The translations under genes were made by a program, and so were the position numbers. 64,000 nt of DNA from assembly GCF_017948485.1 (NCBI RefSeq), contig NZ_JAFFSX010000009.1, forward strand, positions 248,001-312,000, written 5' to 3'. Position 1 is the stretch's first letter. Every line of letters starts with the position of its first letter. Positions 45,467 through 53,981 of the stretch are shown piece after piece. The notes below the pieces were generated by a model. The model was not told the DNA's origin, did not search any database, and saw nothing but the letters and a program-made list of their open reading frames with translations. Source of the stretch: Streptomyces sp. GESEQ-35 (lineage in GTDB: Bacteria > Actinomycetota > Actinomycetes > Streptomycetales > Streptomycetaceae).

Positions 45467-47128
45467 TTGAACAAGCAGCACTGGTGGCGCGACGCGGTGA
45501 TCTACCAGGTGTACGTCCGCAGCTTCCTGGACAGCACCGGAGACGGCATCGGCGATCTCGCGGGGGTCAGGGCCGGACTGCCGTATCTGAAGAAGCTCGG
45601 CGTCGACGGGATCTGGCTGAGCCCCTTCTACCCCTCGCCCCAACACGACCACGGCTACGACGTGGCCGACTACTGCGATGTCGATCCCGTCTTCGGCGAC
45701 CTCGCCGAGTTCGACCTGCTGATGGCGGCGGCCCGACGGCTCGGCATCAGGGTGCTGCTCGACATCGTTCCCAACCACTGCTCCAGCGAGCACCCGTGGT
45801 TCCGTGCGGCGCTCGACGCCGGACCGGGCAGCGCGGCCCGCGCCCGCTTCCACTTCACCGACGGCCGTGGACCCGACGGCGCCGAGCCGCCCAACAACTG
45901 GCACTCCATGTTCGGCGGCCCGGCCTGGAGCCGGGTGACCGAGGCGGACGGGCGGCCCGGCCAGTGGTACCTGCACATGTTCGCGCCCGAGCAGCCCGAC
46001 TGGAACTGGCGCAACCCCGAGATCGGCGCCGAGTTCGACCGGATCCTCCGCTTCTGGCTGGACCGGGGCATCGACGGCTTCCGGATCGACGTCGCCGCCG
46101 GCCTCTTCAAGCACCCCGAGCTGCCCGACTCGGACGACCCGGAGGCCGACGCCCGCACCCGGGACTCGGTCAACCCGCTCGCCTGGAACCAGCCCGAGGT
46201 GCACGACGTGTGGCGGCACTGGCGGGCCGTGTGCGAGGAATACGCCGCCCGCGACGGCCGTGAGCGGCTGCTGGTCGGCGAGGTGTCCGTCCCGACCGCC
46301 CGCGAACACGCCGAGTACGTCCGCTCCGACGAACTCCACCAGGCCTTCTTCTTCGACCTGCTCGGCGCGGCCTGGGACGCCGACGCCTTCCGCAAGGTCG
46401 TCTCCGAGGCCATGGAGGACATAGCCGGCACGGGCTCGACGGTCACCTGGGTCCTCAACAACCACGACCAGATCCGCACCGTCACCCGCTACGGCGAACC
46501 GGCCACCGAGTGCGGCGGTCTCGGTGCCGCCCGCGCCCGCGCCGCCGCGCTGTTGCTGCTCGCGCTGCCCGGAGCCGCGTACATCTACCAGGGCGAGGAG
46601 CTGGGTCTGCCCGAGGTCGTCGACCTGCCGGACGATGTGCTCACCGACCCGATCTTCCGCCGTACCGGCAGCCGGGCCGGGATCCGTGACGGCTGCCGGG
46701 TGCCGCTGCCCTGGTCGGGACAGGCCTCGCCGTTCGGCTTCACCTCCGGGGTGGAGGGCGTGAAGCCGTGGCTGCCGCAGCCGGAGTGGTTCGCCGAGCA
46801 CGCCACCGACCGGGCCCTCGCCGACACCCGCTCCTTCTGGCACCTCTACCGCGACGGCCTCCAACTACGAGCCTCCCTGCCCCAGTTGGGCGAGGGCACG
46901 CTGCGCTGGCTGGACAGCCCGCCGGGCGTCCTCACCTTCGTCCGCGGCGACGACCTGGTCTGCGCCGTCAACTTCACCACGGCGCCCGTGCCCGCACCGG
47001 TCTCCGGCACCCCGCTGCTGTCCAGCGGGCCGTGCCCGGAGGACGGGGTGCTGCCCGGCTCGACGGCCGCCTGGTGGATCAGTGACCTCACGTCAATTCC
47101 CCACCCTCCGAAGGGACATCAACGATGA
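45467..47128 (+). CDS. GH13 alpha-glucosidase / trehalose-6-phosphate hydrolase-like enzyme
   Basis: The protein (553 residues from this start) is a cytoplasmic GH13 enzyme: WWRDAVIYQVYVRSFLDSTGDGIGDLAG, LDIVPNHCSSEHPWF, the nucleophile Asp in GFRIDVAAGLFK, the acid/base Glu in LLVGEVSVP and the third acid in NNHDQIR. With no signal peptide it should split imported alpha-glucosides into glucose. The start is uncertain: TTG 45467 gives the usual short family N-terminus and fits the promoter; ATG 45428 adds 13 residues. The stop overlaps the binding-protein start, placing it first in the uptake operon. Confidence 0.88.
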   Translation: MNKQHWWRDAVIYQVYVRSFLDSTGDGIGDLAGVRAGLPYLKKLGVDGIWLSPFYPSPQHDHGYDVADYCDVDPVFGDLAEFDLLMAAARRLGIRVLLDIVPNHCSSEHPWFRAALDAGPGSAARARFHFTDGRGPDGAEPPNNWHSMFGGPAWSRVTEADGRPGQWYLHMFAPEQPDWNWRNPEIGAEFDRILRFWLDRGIDGFRIDVAAGLFKHPELPDSDDPEADARTRDSVNPLAWNQPEVHDVWRHWRAVCEEYAARDGRERLLVGEVSVPTAREHAEYVRSDELHQAFFFDLLGAAWDADAFRKVVSEAMEDIAGTGSTVTWVLNNHDQIRTVTRYGEPATECGGLGAARARAAALLLLALPGAAYIYQGEELGLPEVVDLPDDVLTDPIFRRTGSRAGIRDGCRVPLPWSGQASPFGFTSGVEGVKPWLPQPEWFAEHATDRALADTRSFWHLYRDGLQLRASLPQLGEGTLRWLDSPPGVLTFVRGDDLVCAVNFTTAPVPAPVSGTPLLSSGPCPEDGVLPGSTAAWWISDLTSIPHPPKGHQR

Positions 47129-48450
47129 TGCGACGACGTACCACCCTGCTCACCGGCTGCATCGGCCTCGTACTGGCGCTCGGCGCCACCGCCTGTGGCG
47201 GCGGCCCGGTCACGGCCGGCGGAGGTGACAAGGCGCTCAGCGGCGAGACGGTCACCGTGGCCGGAGTCTGGTCCGGCAGCGAGCAGGAGAACTTCCAGAA
47301 GGTGCTCGACGCCTTCGGCGAGAAGACCGGCGCGAAGACCCAGTTCGTGTCCACCGGGGACAACGTCTCCACCGTCGTCGGCAGCAAGATCGAGGGCGGC
47401 AACGCCCCCGACGTCGTGATGGTCCCGCAGGTCGGCGTGCTCCAGCAGTTCGCGAAGGAGGGCTGGCTCAAGCCGCTGTCCAAGACCGCCAAGCAGTCCG
47501 TCGGCGCCAACTACGCGGATGTCTGGAAGACGTACGGCAGCGTCGACAGCACGCTGTACGGCCTGTACTTCAAGGCTGCCCACAAGTCGACCGTCTGGTA
47601 CAGCCCCGACGCCCTCGCCCAGGCCGGGGTCGAGCCTCCGGCGACGTACGACGAGATGCTGAAGGCCGGGCAGACGGTCTCCGACTCCGGTCTTGCCGCG
47701 TTCTCGGTCGCAGGGCAGGACGGCTGGACGCTCACCGACTGGTTCGAGAACGTCTACCTCTCCCAGGCCGGCCCCGAGAAGTACGACGCCCTGGCCGCCC
47801 ACGAGCTGAAGTGGACCGACGCCAGTGTGGTCGAGGCGCTCACCACGCTCGGCAAGCTGTTCAAGGACAAGCAGCTGGTCGCGGGCGGTCAGAAGGGGGC
47901 CCTCAACACCGACTTCCCGGGCTCGGTGGAGAAGGTGTTCGGGCCGAAGCCCGAGGCCGGCATGGTCTACGAGGGCGACTTCGTCGCCGGTGTCGCCAAG
48001 GACCAGTTCGGCAAGAACATCGGCGAGGACGCGAACTTCTTCCCGTTCCCGGCGGTCGCCGGTGGCACCGCGCCGGTGGTCAGCGGCGGAGACGCGGCCG
48101 TCGTCCTCAAGGACGGCAAGAACGCCGACGCCGGCATGAAGCTCCTGGAGTACCTCGCGACCCCCGAGGCCGCGGAGGTGTGGGCCGAGGCGGGCGGCTT
48201 CCTCTCCCCGAACAAGGGGCTCGACCTCGCCTCCTACGGCGACGACGTCGCCCGGGCCACCGCCAAGTCCCTGGTCGGCGCGGGCGATTCGGTCCGCTTC
48301 GACATGTCCGACCAGGCGCCGGCGGCCTTCGGCGGCACCAAGGGCGCGGGCGAGTGGAAGATCCTCCAGGACTTCCTGCGCGACCCCTCGGACCCGAAGG
48401 GCACCGCCGCCGAGCTGGAGGGCGCGGCGGCCAAGGCGTACGGGAACTGA
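47125..48450 (+). CDS. Alpha-glucoside ABC transporter solute-binding lipoprotein
   Basis: The 441-residue protein has a lipobox GATAC with Cys24 and a family-1 binding fold close to AglE: VTVAGVWSGSEQENFQKVLDAFGEKTGAK, GNAPDVVMVPQVGVLQQFAKEGWLKPLS, GLYFKAAHKSTVWYSPDALAQAG, MVYEGDFVAGVA, PFPAVAG. It should deliver alpha-glucosides to the two permeases encoded next. It overlaps the glucosidase stop; ATG 47125 and ATG 47128 are equally possible, with GAAGGGA upstream. Confidence 0.93.
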   Translation: MMRRRTTLLTGCIGLVLALGATACGGGPVTAGGGDKALSGETVTVAGVWSGSEQENFQKVLDAFGEKTGAKTQFVSTGDNVSTVVGSKIEGGNAPDVVMVPQVGVLQQFAKEGWLKPLSKTAKQSVGANYADVWKTYGSVDSTLYGLYFKAAHKSTVWYSPDALAQAGVEPPATYDEMLKAGQTVSDSGLAAFSVAGQDGWTLTDWFENVYLSQAGPEKYDALAAHELKWTDASVVEALTTLGKLFKDKQLVAGGQKGALNTDFPGSVEKVFGPKPEAGMVYEGDFVAGVAKDQFGKNIGEDANFFPFPAVAGGTAPVVSGGDAAVVLKDGKNADAGMKLLEYLATPEAAEVWAEAGGFLSPNKGLDLASYGDDVARATAKSLVGAGDSVRFDMSDQAPAAFGGTKGAGEWKILQDFLRDPSDPKGTAAELEGAAAKAYGN

Positions 48451-48455
48451 CGGCC

Positions 48456-49865
48456 ATGACCGCGACCCTCGTGAAAGAGACGAGCCCCCCGGCCGCCGCC
48501 GGTGCCGGACGGGGCCGGCGCCTGCGGCGGCGGGGGCGCCCGGCCGCCGCCGGTGCCGGACGGGGCCGGCGCCTGCGGCGGCGGGGGCGGATCGTCGCCC
48601 TGCTGTTCGTCCTCCCCGCCCTGCTCCTGCTCGGCGCCCTCGTCGTCTACCCGGTGCTGTTCTCCGTCGGCCGCAGCTTCTTCGACGCGTCCGGGACACA
48701 GTTCGTCGGCGGCGACAACTACACCGAGATGTTCCGCGACCCGGCGACCCTCAAGGCCGTACGCAACACCGCGATCTGGGTCGTCGTGGCGCCGACGCTG
48801 CTGACCGGGCTGGGGCTGATCCTGGCCGTGCTGGTGGAGAAGGTCCGCTGGGCGACGGCGTTCAAGCTGCTGCTGTTCATGCCCATGGCGGTCTCCTTCC
48901 TCGCCGCCGGCATCATCTTCCGGCTCGCCTACGACGAGGATCCGGACAAGGGCGTGCTGAACGCCGCGGTGGTCGGCGTCCACGACGCCGTCCAGGGCAC
49001 GTCGTCGTATCCGACGGCCCGGGCACGCGACGGCGAGGGGATGGCCAAGGCGGCGGACGGGGCGTACCGGACAACCGCGGGCGTCTCGCCGGGCGACACG
49101 GTGGCGCTCGGCCTGGTCGGCGTACTGCCTGGCGACGTGCCGGACGGCGCCGAGCCCGCCTACGCGGCGGCCGGGCAGCAGGCCGCCACCGGTGAGCTGC
49201 GCGGTGTCGTGTACCTGGACTTCACTCCCGGCGGGGGAGGGGAGCAGGGCAGGGTCGACCGGCAGGAGAGCGGGCTGCCGGAGATGACGGTGGAGGCGGT
49301 GCGCGACGGGAAGACGGTCGGCACGGCGACCACCGCGTCCGACGGCTCCTTCCGCTTCGAAGGGCTCGCCGAGGGCTCGTACACCGTGCAACTGCCCGCG
49401 TCGAACTTCGCCCCGCCCTACGACGGCGTCTCCTGGCTCGGGCCGGCGCTCGTGACGCCCGCGATCATCGGGGCGTATCTGTGGATCTGGACCGGCTTCG
49501 CGATGGTGCTGATCGGCGCGGGGCTGGCGACGCTGCCCCGGGACGCGCTGGAAGCGGCCCGGATGGACGGCGCCAACGAGTGGCAGATCTTCCGGAAGAT
49601 CACCGTGCCGCTGCTCGGGCCGGTGCTGACCGTGGTGTTCGTGACCCTGGTGATCAACGTGATGAAGGTCTTCGACCTCGTCTACATCATCGCGCCCGGA
49701 CCGGTGCAGGAGGACGCGACCGTCCTGGCGACGCAGATGTGGCTGGTGTCCTTCGGGGGCGGCAACGACCAGGGACTCGGCAGCGCGCTCGGTGTGCTGC
49801 TGCTGCTCCTGGTGATCCCCGCGATGGTCTTCAACGTCCGCCGTTTCCGAAGGAGTCAGCGATGA
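48456..49865 (+). CDS. Sugar ABC permease (AglF-like) with inserted extracellular B-type domain
   Basis: This 469-residue permease has an Arg-rich cytoplasmic N-terminus made of a 17-residue unit repeated twice (PAAAGAGRGRRLRRRGR), then membrane helices from residue 46. After helix three, residues about 160-322 form a non-membrane insert whose second half (GVVYLDFTPGGGG ... DGSFRFEGLAEGSYTVQLPASNF) is a Cna-B/SdrD-like beta-sandwich. The C-terminal half carries the ATPase-coupling EAA loop EAARMDGANEWQIFRKITVPLLGP. The insert occupies the place of the MalF P2 loop, which touches the binding protein. No ATPase gene is near. Translation is likely coupled to the preceding gene; its stop lies 5 bases upstream. 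Confidence 0.92.
   Translation: MTATLVKETSPPAAAGAGRGRRLRRRGRPAAAGAGRGRRLRRRGRIVALLFVLPALLLLGALVVYPVLFSVGRSFFDASGTQFVGGDNYTEMFRDPATLKAVRNTAIWVVVAPTLLTGLGLILAVLVEKVRWATAFKLLLFMPMAVSFLAAGIIFRLAYDEDPDKGVLNAAVVGVHDAVQGTSSYPTARARDGEGMAKAADGAYRTTAGVSPGDTVALGLVGVLPGDVPDGAEPAYAAAGQQAATGELRGVVYLDFTPGGGGEQGRVDRQESGLPEMTVEAVRDGKTVGTATTASDGSFRFEGLAEGSYTVQLPASNFAPPYDGVSWLGPALVTPAIIGAYLWIWTGFAMVLIGAGLATLPRDALEAARMDGANEWQIFRKITVPLLGPVLTVVFVTLVINVMKVFDLVYIIAPGPVQEDATVLATQMWLVSFGGGNDQGLGSALGVLLLLLVIPAMVFNVRRFRRSQR
48488..48589 (+). repeat. Tandem 51-bp direct repeat in the permease 5' end
   Basis: 48488-48538 and 48539-48589 are identical over 51 bases, encoding a 17-residue Arg/Ala/Gly unit twice, in frame. 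This points to a recent duplication by slippage or recombination. Confidence 0.95.
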
Positions 49866-50701
49866 ACGCCGTCCGACGGGGCCTGGGCAACAGCCTGGTC
49901 CAGGCCTTCCTCGTGGTGCTGGGCCTGATCTGGCTCACCCCGCTGGCCGGGCTGTTCCTGTCGTCGCTGCGGTCTGCCGAGGACACGGCGACGGGCGGCT
50001 GGTGGACGGTGTTCACCAGCCCCGGGCAGCTGTCCTTCGACAACTACTCCGCGCTGCTGGAGAACGCCGGCATCACCCAGGCCTTCTGGAACACCGTACT
50101 GATCTCGGTCCCGGCCACGACCCTGGTCGTCGTCATCGCGGCACTCGCCGGATACGCCTTCGCCTGGCTGGACTTCCCCGGCCGCGAGCCGATCTTCCTG
50201 CTGGTGGTCGCGCTGTTGGTGGTGCCGGTGCAGATCGGTCTGCTGCCGGTGGCCAAACTCTTCGGCCAGCTCGGCCTGTTCGGCACGATCCCGGGTGTGG
50301 TGCTCTTCCACGTGGCCTACGGGCTGCCGTTCGCCGTGTTCCTGCTGCGCAACTACTTCGCCGAGATACCGAAGGAGATGCTGGAGGCGGCCCGGATGGA
50401 CGGCGGCAGCGAGTGGCGCATCTTCACCCGCCTCATCCTGCCGGTCGGCCGCCCGGCCATCGCCAGCCTCGCCATCTTCCAGTTCCTGTGGGTCTGGAAC
50501 GACATGCTGGTGGCCCTGCTGTTCGCGGACAGCTCCGCCCAGCCGCTCACGGTGGAACTCCAGTCCCAGATACGGCAGTTCGGCAGCAACATCGACGTAC
50601 TGGCGCCGGGCGCCTTTGTGTCGCTGATCGTGCCGGTCGTGGTGTTCTTCGCGTTTCAGCGGCACTTCGTGCAGGGGGTGATGGCGGGGTCGGTCAAGTG
50701 A
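49862..50701 (+). CDS. Sugar ABC permease (AglG-like)
   Basis: The 279-residue protein has six membrane helices and the standard second-permease features: GLIWLTPLAGLFLSSLRSAEDTA at the N-terminus, LAGYAFAWLDFPGRE, and the EAA loop LEAARMDGGSEWRIFTRLILPVGRPAIASL. It pairs with the preceding permease to form the channel. The ATG overlaps the preceding stop and follows AAGGAGT. The ATPase is presumably an unlinked MsiK-type protein, as for most Streptomyces sugar importers. Confidence 0.94.
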   Translation: MNAVRRGLGNSLVQAFLVVLGLIWLTPLAGLFLSSLRSAEDTATGGWWTVFTSPGQLSFDNYSALLENAGITQAFWNTVLISVPATTLVVVIAALAGYAFAWLDFPGREPIFLLVVALLVVPVQIGLLPVAKLFGQLGLFGTIPGVVLFHVAYGLPFAVFLLRNYFAEIPKEMLEAARMDGGSEWRIFTRLILPVGRPAIASLAIFQFLWVWNDMLVALLFADSSAQPLTVELQSQIRQFGSNIDVLAPGAFVSLIVPVVVFFAFQRHFVQGVMAGSVK

Positions 50702-50771
50702 CGGCGACCCTCGGGCTGCCTATCCTGGTAAGGGGCGGTCCGGCTCGCGGCGTGCGAGAAGGGAGCCGTGT

Positions 50772-52418
50772 GTGGCTGACCAGATCACCGGCACCGTTCA
50801 GCAGGCCCGGGACGCCGTCGCCCGTGAGGCATGGGCGGAGGCCTACCGCCTGCTCAGCGGCGCGTCCGCCCGTCTCACCCCGGACGACTTCGCGGCCTAC
50901 GCGGACGCGGCCTGGTGGACCGGCCGTATCGAGGAGTCGATCACCGCGCGGATGAAGGCGTACGCCGGGTACGTGGCGGCGGGCGCCGAGCGGCGGGCCG
51001 GGTACTGCGCCTGGATGCTCTTCTACGAGCACCAGCTGGCGGGGCGGACGGCGGTGGCCGCCGGGTGGCTGCGCCGGGCGCGGCGGCATCTGAAGGCGGA
51101 GCCCGAGTGCGTCGAGCAGTGCTATCTCGCCTGGATGGAGGCGGAGGAGGCCGCGGCGCGCGGGGCGTTCGACGAGGCCCTCGCCGTGGCCCGGCGCATG
51201 GCGGAGATCGCGCGGCGCTGCGGCAGCCCGGACCTGCACGCGATGAGCGTCCAGACGCAGGCGGGTGTCCTGCTGGACCAGGGGCGGGTCGCCGAGGGGC
51301 TCGACCTGCTCGACGACGCGATGTGCTCGGTGATGGCAGGCGAGCTCAGTTCCTTCTTCACCGGGTGGATCTACTGCCTGGGCCTCCAGCGCTGTATGGC
51401 GTCCGTCGATCTCGCCCGCGCCGCCGAGTGGACCGACGCGGCCATGAAGTGGTGCGCGGCCATGCCCGCGGAGAACAACTTCCGGGGCCTGTGCCGGGTG
51501 CACCGCGTGGAGGTGCTGGAGCTGCGCGGCCGCTGGCCACAGGCGCTGGACCAGGCCGTGCGCACCTGCGCGGAGCTGCTGCCCAACGAGCGCAGGACCG
51601 CCGGCGAGGCGTTCTACGTCGCCGGGGACATCCAGCGCCGCCGCGGCGATCTGGCCGCGGCCGAGACGGCGTACGAGCGGGCGCACGAACTCGGCCGTGA
51701 CCCGCAGCCGGGCCTCGCCCTGCTGCGGCTGGCCCAGGGCCGGGCCGAGGCGTCGGCCACCGCTCTGCGGCTGGCCCTCGCGGGCGACGGGCAGGACCGG
51801 CTCGGGCGCTGCCGGCTGCTCGCCGCCCAGGTCGAGATCTCACTGGCCCTCGGCCGGTCCGACGAGGCCCGCACGACGGCCGCCGAGCTGGACGCCCTCG
51901 CCCGCGACTGGCAGCGCCGGCGCGAGTCGCACACGACCCTGCTGCATGCCGTTGCCGCGTCGGCGGGCGGTGCCGTGGCCTACGCGGACCACGACCTCGA
52001 CCGTGCCCTGCCGCTGCTGCACCGCGCGCTGTCCCTGTGGCTGGCGCTGGACGTCCCGTACGAGGAGGCCCAGGTCCGGATGACGCTGGCCGCCGCCGAC
52101 CGCACCGCCGGCGACGACGAGGGTGCCCGTATGGAGCTGCGGGCCGCGCGGGCGACCTTCGAGCGGCTCGGCGCCGTGCCGGACGCGCGGCGGGCGGCTG
52201 CGCTGCTCGGCAGCGCGGGTGAGCAGCGCCGGCTCACCGAGCGGGAGGTGCAGGTGCTACGGCTGGTCGCCGCGGGTGCGACGAACCGGGCCGTCGCCGC
52301 GGAACTGACGATCAGCGAGCACACCGTCGCCCGGCACCTCAACAACATCTTCGCCAAGCTCGACGTGAACTCGCGGGCGGCGGCGACGGCGTACGCCTAC
52401 CAGCGGGGCCTGACCTGA
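50772..52418 (+). CDS. LuxR family regulator with TPR-like helical repeats
   Basis: The 548-residue protein consists of about 470 residues of Ala/Arg/Leu-rich helical repeats resembling TPR units (for example RRAGYCAWMLFYEHQLAGRTAVAAGWLRRARRHL) and a C-terminal LuxR-type helix-turn-helix (LTEREVQVLRLVAAGATNRAVAAELTISEHTVARHLNNIFAKLDV). It lacks the N-terminal ATPase of LAL regulators. The helical part probably binds a partner or ligand. GTG start with GGGAG upstream. It lies between the sugar permeases and a flavin oxidase on the same strand and could control either; I favour the oxidase, since similar regulators often sit beside such enzymes, but this is weak inference. Confidence 0.85.
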   Translation: MADQITGTVQQARDAVAREAWAEAYRLLSGASARLTPDDFAAYADAAWWTGRIEESITARMKAYAGYVAAGAERRAGYCAWMLFYEHQLAGRTAVAAGWLRRARRHLKAEPECVEQCYLAWMEAEEAAARGAFDEALAVARRMAEIARRCGSPDLHAMSVQTQAGVLLDQGRVAEGLDLLDDAMCSVMAGELSSFFTGWIYCLGLQRCMASVDLARAAEWTDAAMKWCAAMPAENNFRGLCRVHRVEVLELRGRWPQALDQAVRTCAELLPNERRTAGEAFYVAGDIQRRRGDLAAAETAYERAHELGRDPQPGLALLRLAQGRAEASATALRLALAGDGQDRLGRCRLLAAQVEISLALGRSDEARTTAAELDALARDWQRRRESHTTLLHAVAASAGGAVAYADHDLDRALPLLHRALSLWLALDVPYEEAQVRMTLAAADRTAGDDEGARMELRAARATFERLGAVPDARRAAALLGSAGEQRRLTEREVQVLRLVAAGATNRAVAAELTISEHTVARHLNNIFAKLDVNSRAAATAYAYQRGLT

Positions 52419-52420
52419 GC

Positions 52421-52440
52421 CATGGGCTGTTCTGCCCATG
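52421..52440 (+). terminator. Short hairpin after the LuxR-TPR gene
   Basis: CATGGGC and GCCCATG form a 7-bp stem around TGTTCT directly after the stop; a weak terminator at best. Confidence 0.4.
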
Positions 52441-52546
52441 CCCGGCGCCGCGAGATGGGCGATTCCGGCGATGAGCACCGCCGGGCCCCGGGCGTACACC
52501 GGAGCCGTACCCGTTTCCCGACGCCCACGGAAAGCCGGTGGAGGCC

Positions 52547-53932
52547 ATGACCACATACCGAACGGCGCTGGACGAGCGACTGCTGGAACGGCTGCGGGGA
52601 GCCGTGCGCGGCGAAGTCGTCGAACCCGGTGACCCGGACTACGACGATGCCCGCAGGGTGTACAACGCCATGATCGACAAACGGCCGGCGATCGTCGTCA
52701 GGGCCGTCGACGCGGGCGATGCCGTCGCCACCGTGGACTTCGCCCGCGAACAGGGGCTGCCGCTCGCCGTGCGCGGCGGCAGCCACAGCGTCTCCGGCCA
52801 CGGGACCTGCGACGACGGCGTCGTCCTCGATCTCGGACGGATGCGCGGGGTCCGGGTCGATCCGGGGACGCGTACCGCGCGGGCCGAGGGCGGCTGCACC
52901 TGGGCCGACTTCAACCACGCCACGCACGCCTTCGGCCTGGCCACCACCGGCGGGGTCGTCTCCACGACCGGCATCGGCGGTCTCACCACGGGCGGCGGCA
53001 TGGGCTATCTCGCCCGGCGCTGCGGACTGGCCTGCGACAACCTGCTCTCGGTCGACCTGGTGACCGCCGACGGATCCTTCCTGACCTGCTCCGAGGAGGA
53101 GAACGCCGACCTGATGTGGGCGGTGCGCGGCGGGGGCGGGAACTTCGGGGTCGTCACGTCGTTCGAGTACCGGCTGCATCCGATCGCCGGCATTCTCGGC
53201 GGGCCGACGTTCTATCCCCTCGACGGCGAAGTGATCCGCCGCTACCGGGAGATGATCGCCGACGCGGACGAGGAGCTGGGCGCGCTGCTCGTCGTCGGTC
53301 TCGGGCCGCCGGTGCCGTTCCTGCCGGAGCGCTGGCACGGCCGGCCGATGTGCGGAGTGGTCGCCTGCTGGACCGGGCCGGAGGACCAGGACGACTCGGT
53401 TCGTGCGCGTCTTGCCGGACTCGGTCCCGTCCTCGGGCAGAGCGTCGGGCGTATGCCCTACCCGGTGCTCAACACGCTCTTCGACGACATGCTGCCCGCC
53501 GGACTCTTCCACTACTGGAAGGGCACCTTCAGCCGGGGCCTGCCGGACGGCGTCATCGACGCGTACGTCGAGTACGGCGCCTCGACCCCCACCATCCAGA
53601 GTTCCACGGTGGTGTTCCCCCTCGACGGCGCCGTCCAGCGGGTCGGGCCCGAGGACACCGCCTTCGCCTACCGGGATGTCGACTTCTCGACCGCGCTGAG
53701 CCCCACCCTGGGCACCCGAGAGGAGTGCGAGGCCCAGAAGGACTGGGTGCGGGCCTACTACGGGGCGCTCCAGCCGCACTCCGCCGAGGGCGGATACGTC
53801 AACTTCATGGACAGCGACGACCAGGATCGCGTACGGGCCAACTACCGCGGAAACTACGCCCGTCTGACGCAGATCAAGCGGCGTTACGACCCCGGGAACC
53901 TGTTCCGGCTCAACCACAACATCGCCCCATGA
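52547..53932 (+). CDS. FAD-linked oxidoreductase, berberine-bridge-enzyme-like
   Basis: The 461-residue protein has the PCMH/VAO FAD-binding region with RGGSHSVSGHG, whose His is the usual covalent 8-alpha attachment site, and GLACDNLLSVDLVTADG, whose Cys is the expected second, 6-S attachment site, so FAD should be bicovalently bound. The C-terminal BBE segment is YVNFMDSDDQDRVRANYRGNYARLTQIKRRYDPGNLF. Such oxidases act on sugars, alkaloids or polyketide intermediates; substrate unknown. No Sec or Tat signal is apparent. ATG chosen since GGTGGAGG directly precedes it. Confidence 0.92.
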   Translation: MTTYRTALDERLLERLRGAVRGEVVEPGDPDYDDARRVYNAMIDKRPAIVVRAVDAGDAVATVDFAREQGLPLAVRGGSHSVSGHGTCDDGVVLDLGRMRGVRVDPGTRTARAEGGCTWADFNHATHAFGLATTGGVVSTTGIGGLTTGGGMGYLARRCGLACDNLLSVDLVTADGSFLTCSEEENADLMWAVRGGGGNFGVVTSFEYRLHPIAGILGGPTFYPLDGEVIRRYREMIADADEELGALLVVGLGPPVPFLPERWHGRPMCGVVACWTGPEDQDDSVRARLAGLGPVLGQSVGRMPYPVLNTLFDDMLPAGLFHYWKGTFSRGLPDGVIDAYVEYGASTPTIQSSTVVFPLDGAVQRVGPEDTAFAYRDVDFSTALSPTLGTREECEAQKDWVRAYYGALQPHSAEGGYVNFMDSDDQDRVRANYRGNYARLTQIKRRYDPGNLFRLNHNIAP

Positions 53933-53937
53933 GAAGA

Positions 53938-53964
53938 AGGCCCCAGGTGGATCACCTGGGGCCT
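53938..53964. terminator. Bidirectional terminator between the flavin oxidase and pgl
   Basis: AGGCCCCAGGTG (53938-53949) and CACCTGGGGCCT (53953-53964) form a perfect 12-bp stem between convergent stops. Confidence 0.85.
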
Positions 53965-53981
53965 CCCGGAAGAGCGGTTTC

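Noticed and set aside
48488..48589. CRISPR-like repeat
   Set aside because: Only two directly abutting copies without spacers, inside a coding frame.
44026..52418. Missing ABC ATPase as evidence of a broken transporter
   Set aside because: Streptomyces sugar importers commonly share an unlinked MsiK-type ATPase; both permeases keep intact EAA loops.
50772..53932. Biosynthetic gene cluster around the LuxR regulator and flavin oxidase
   Set aside because: No synthase, synthetase or further tailoring genes are near; central metabolism follows directly.
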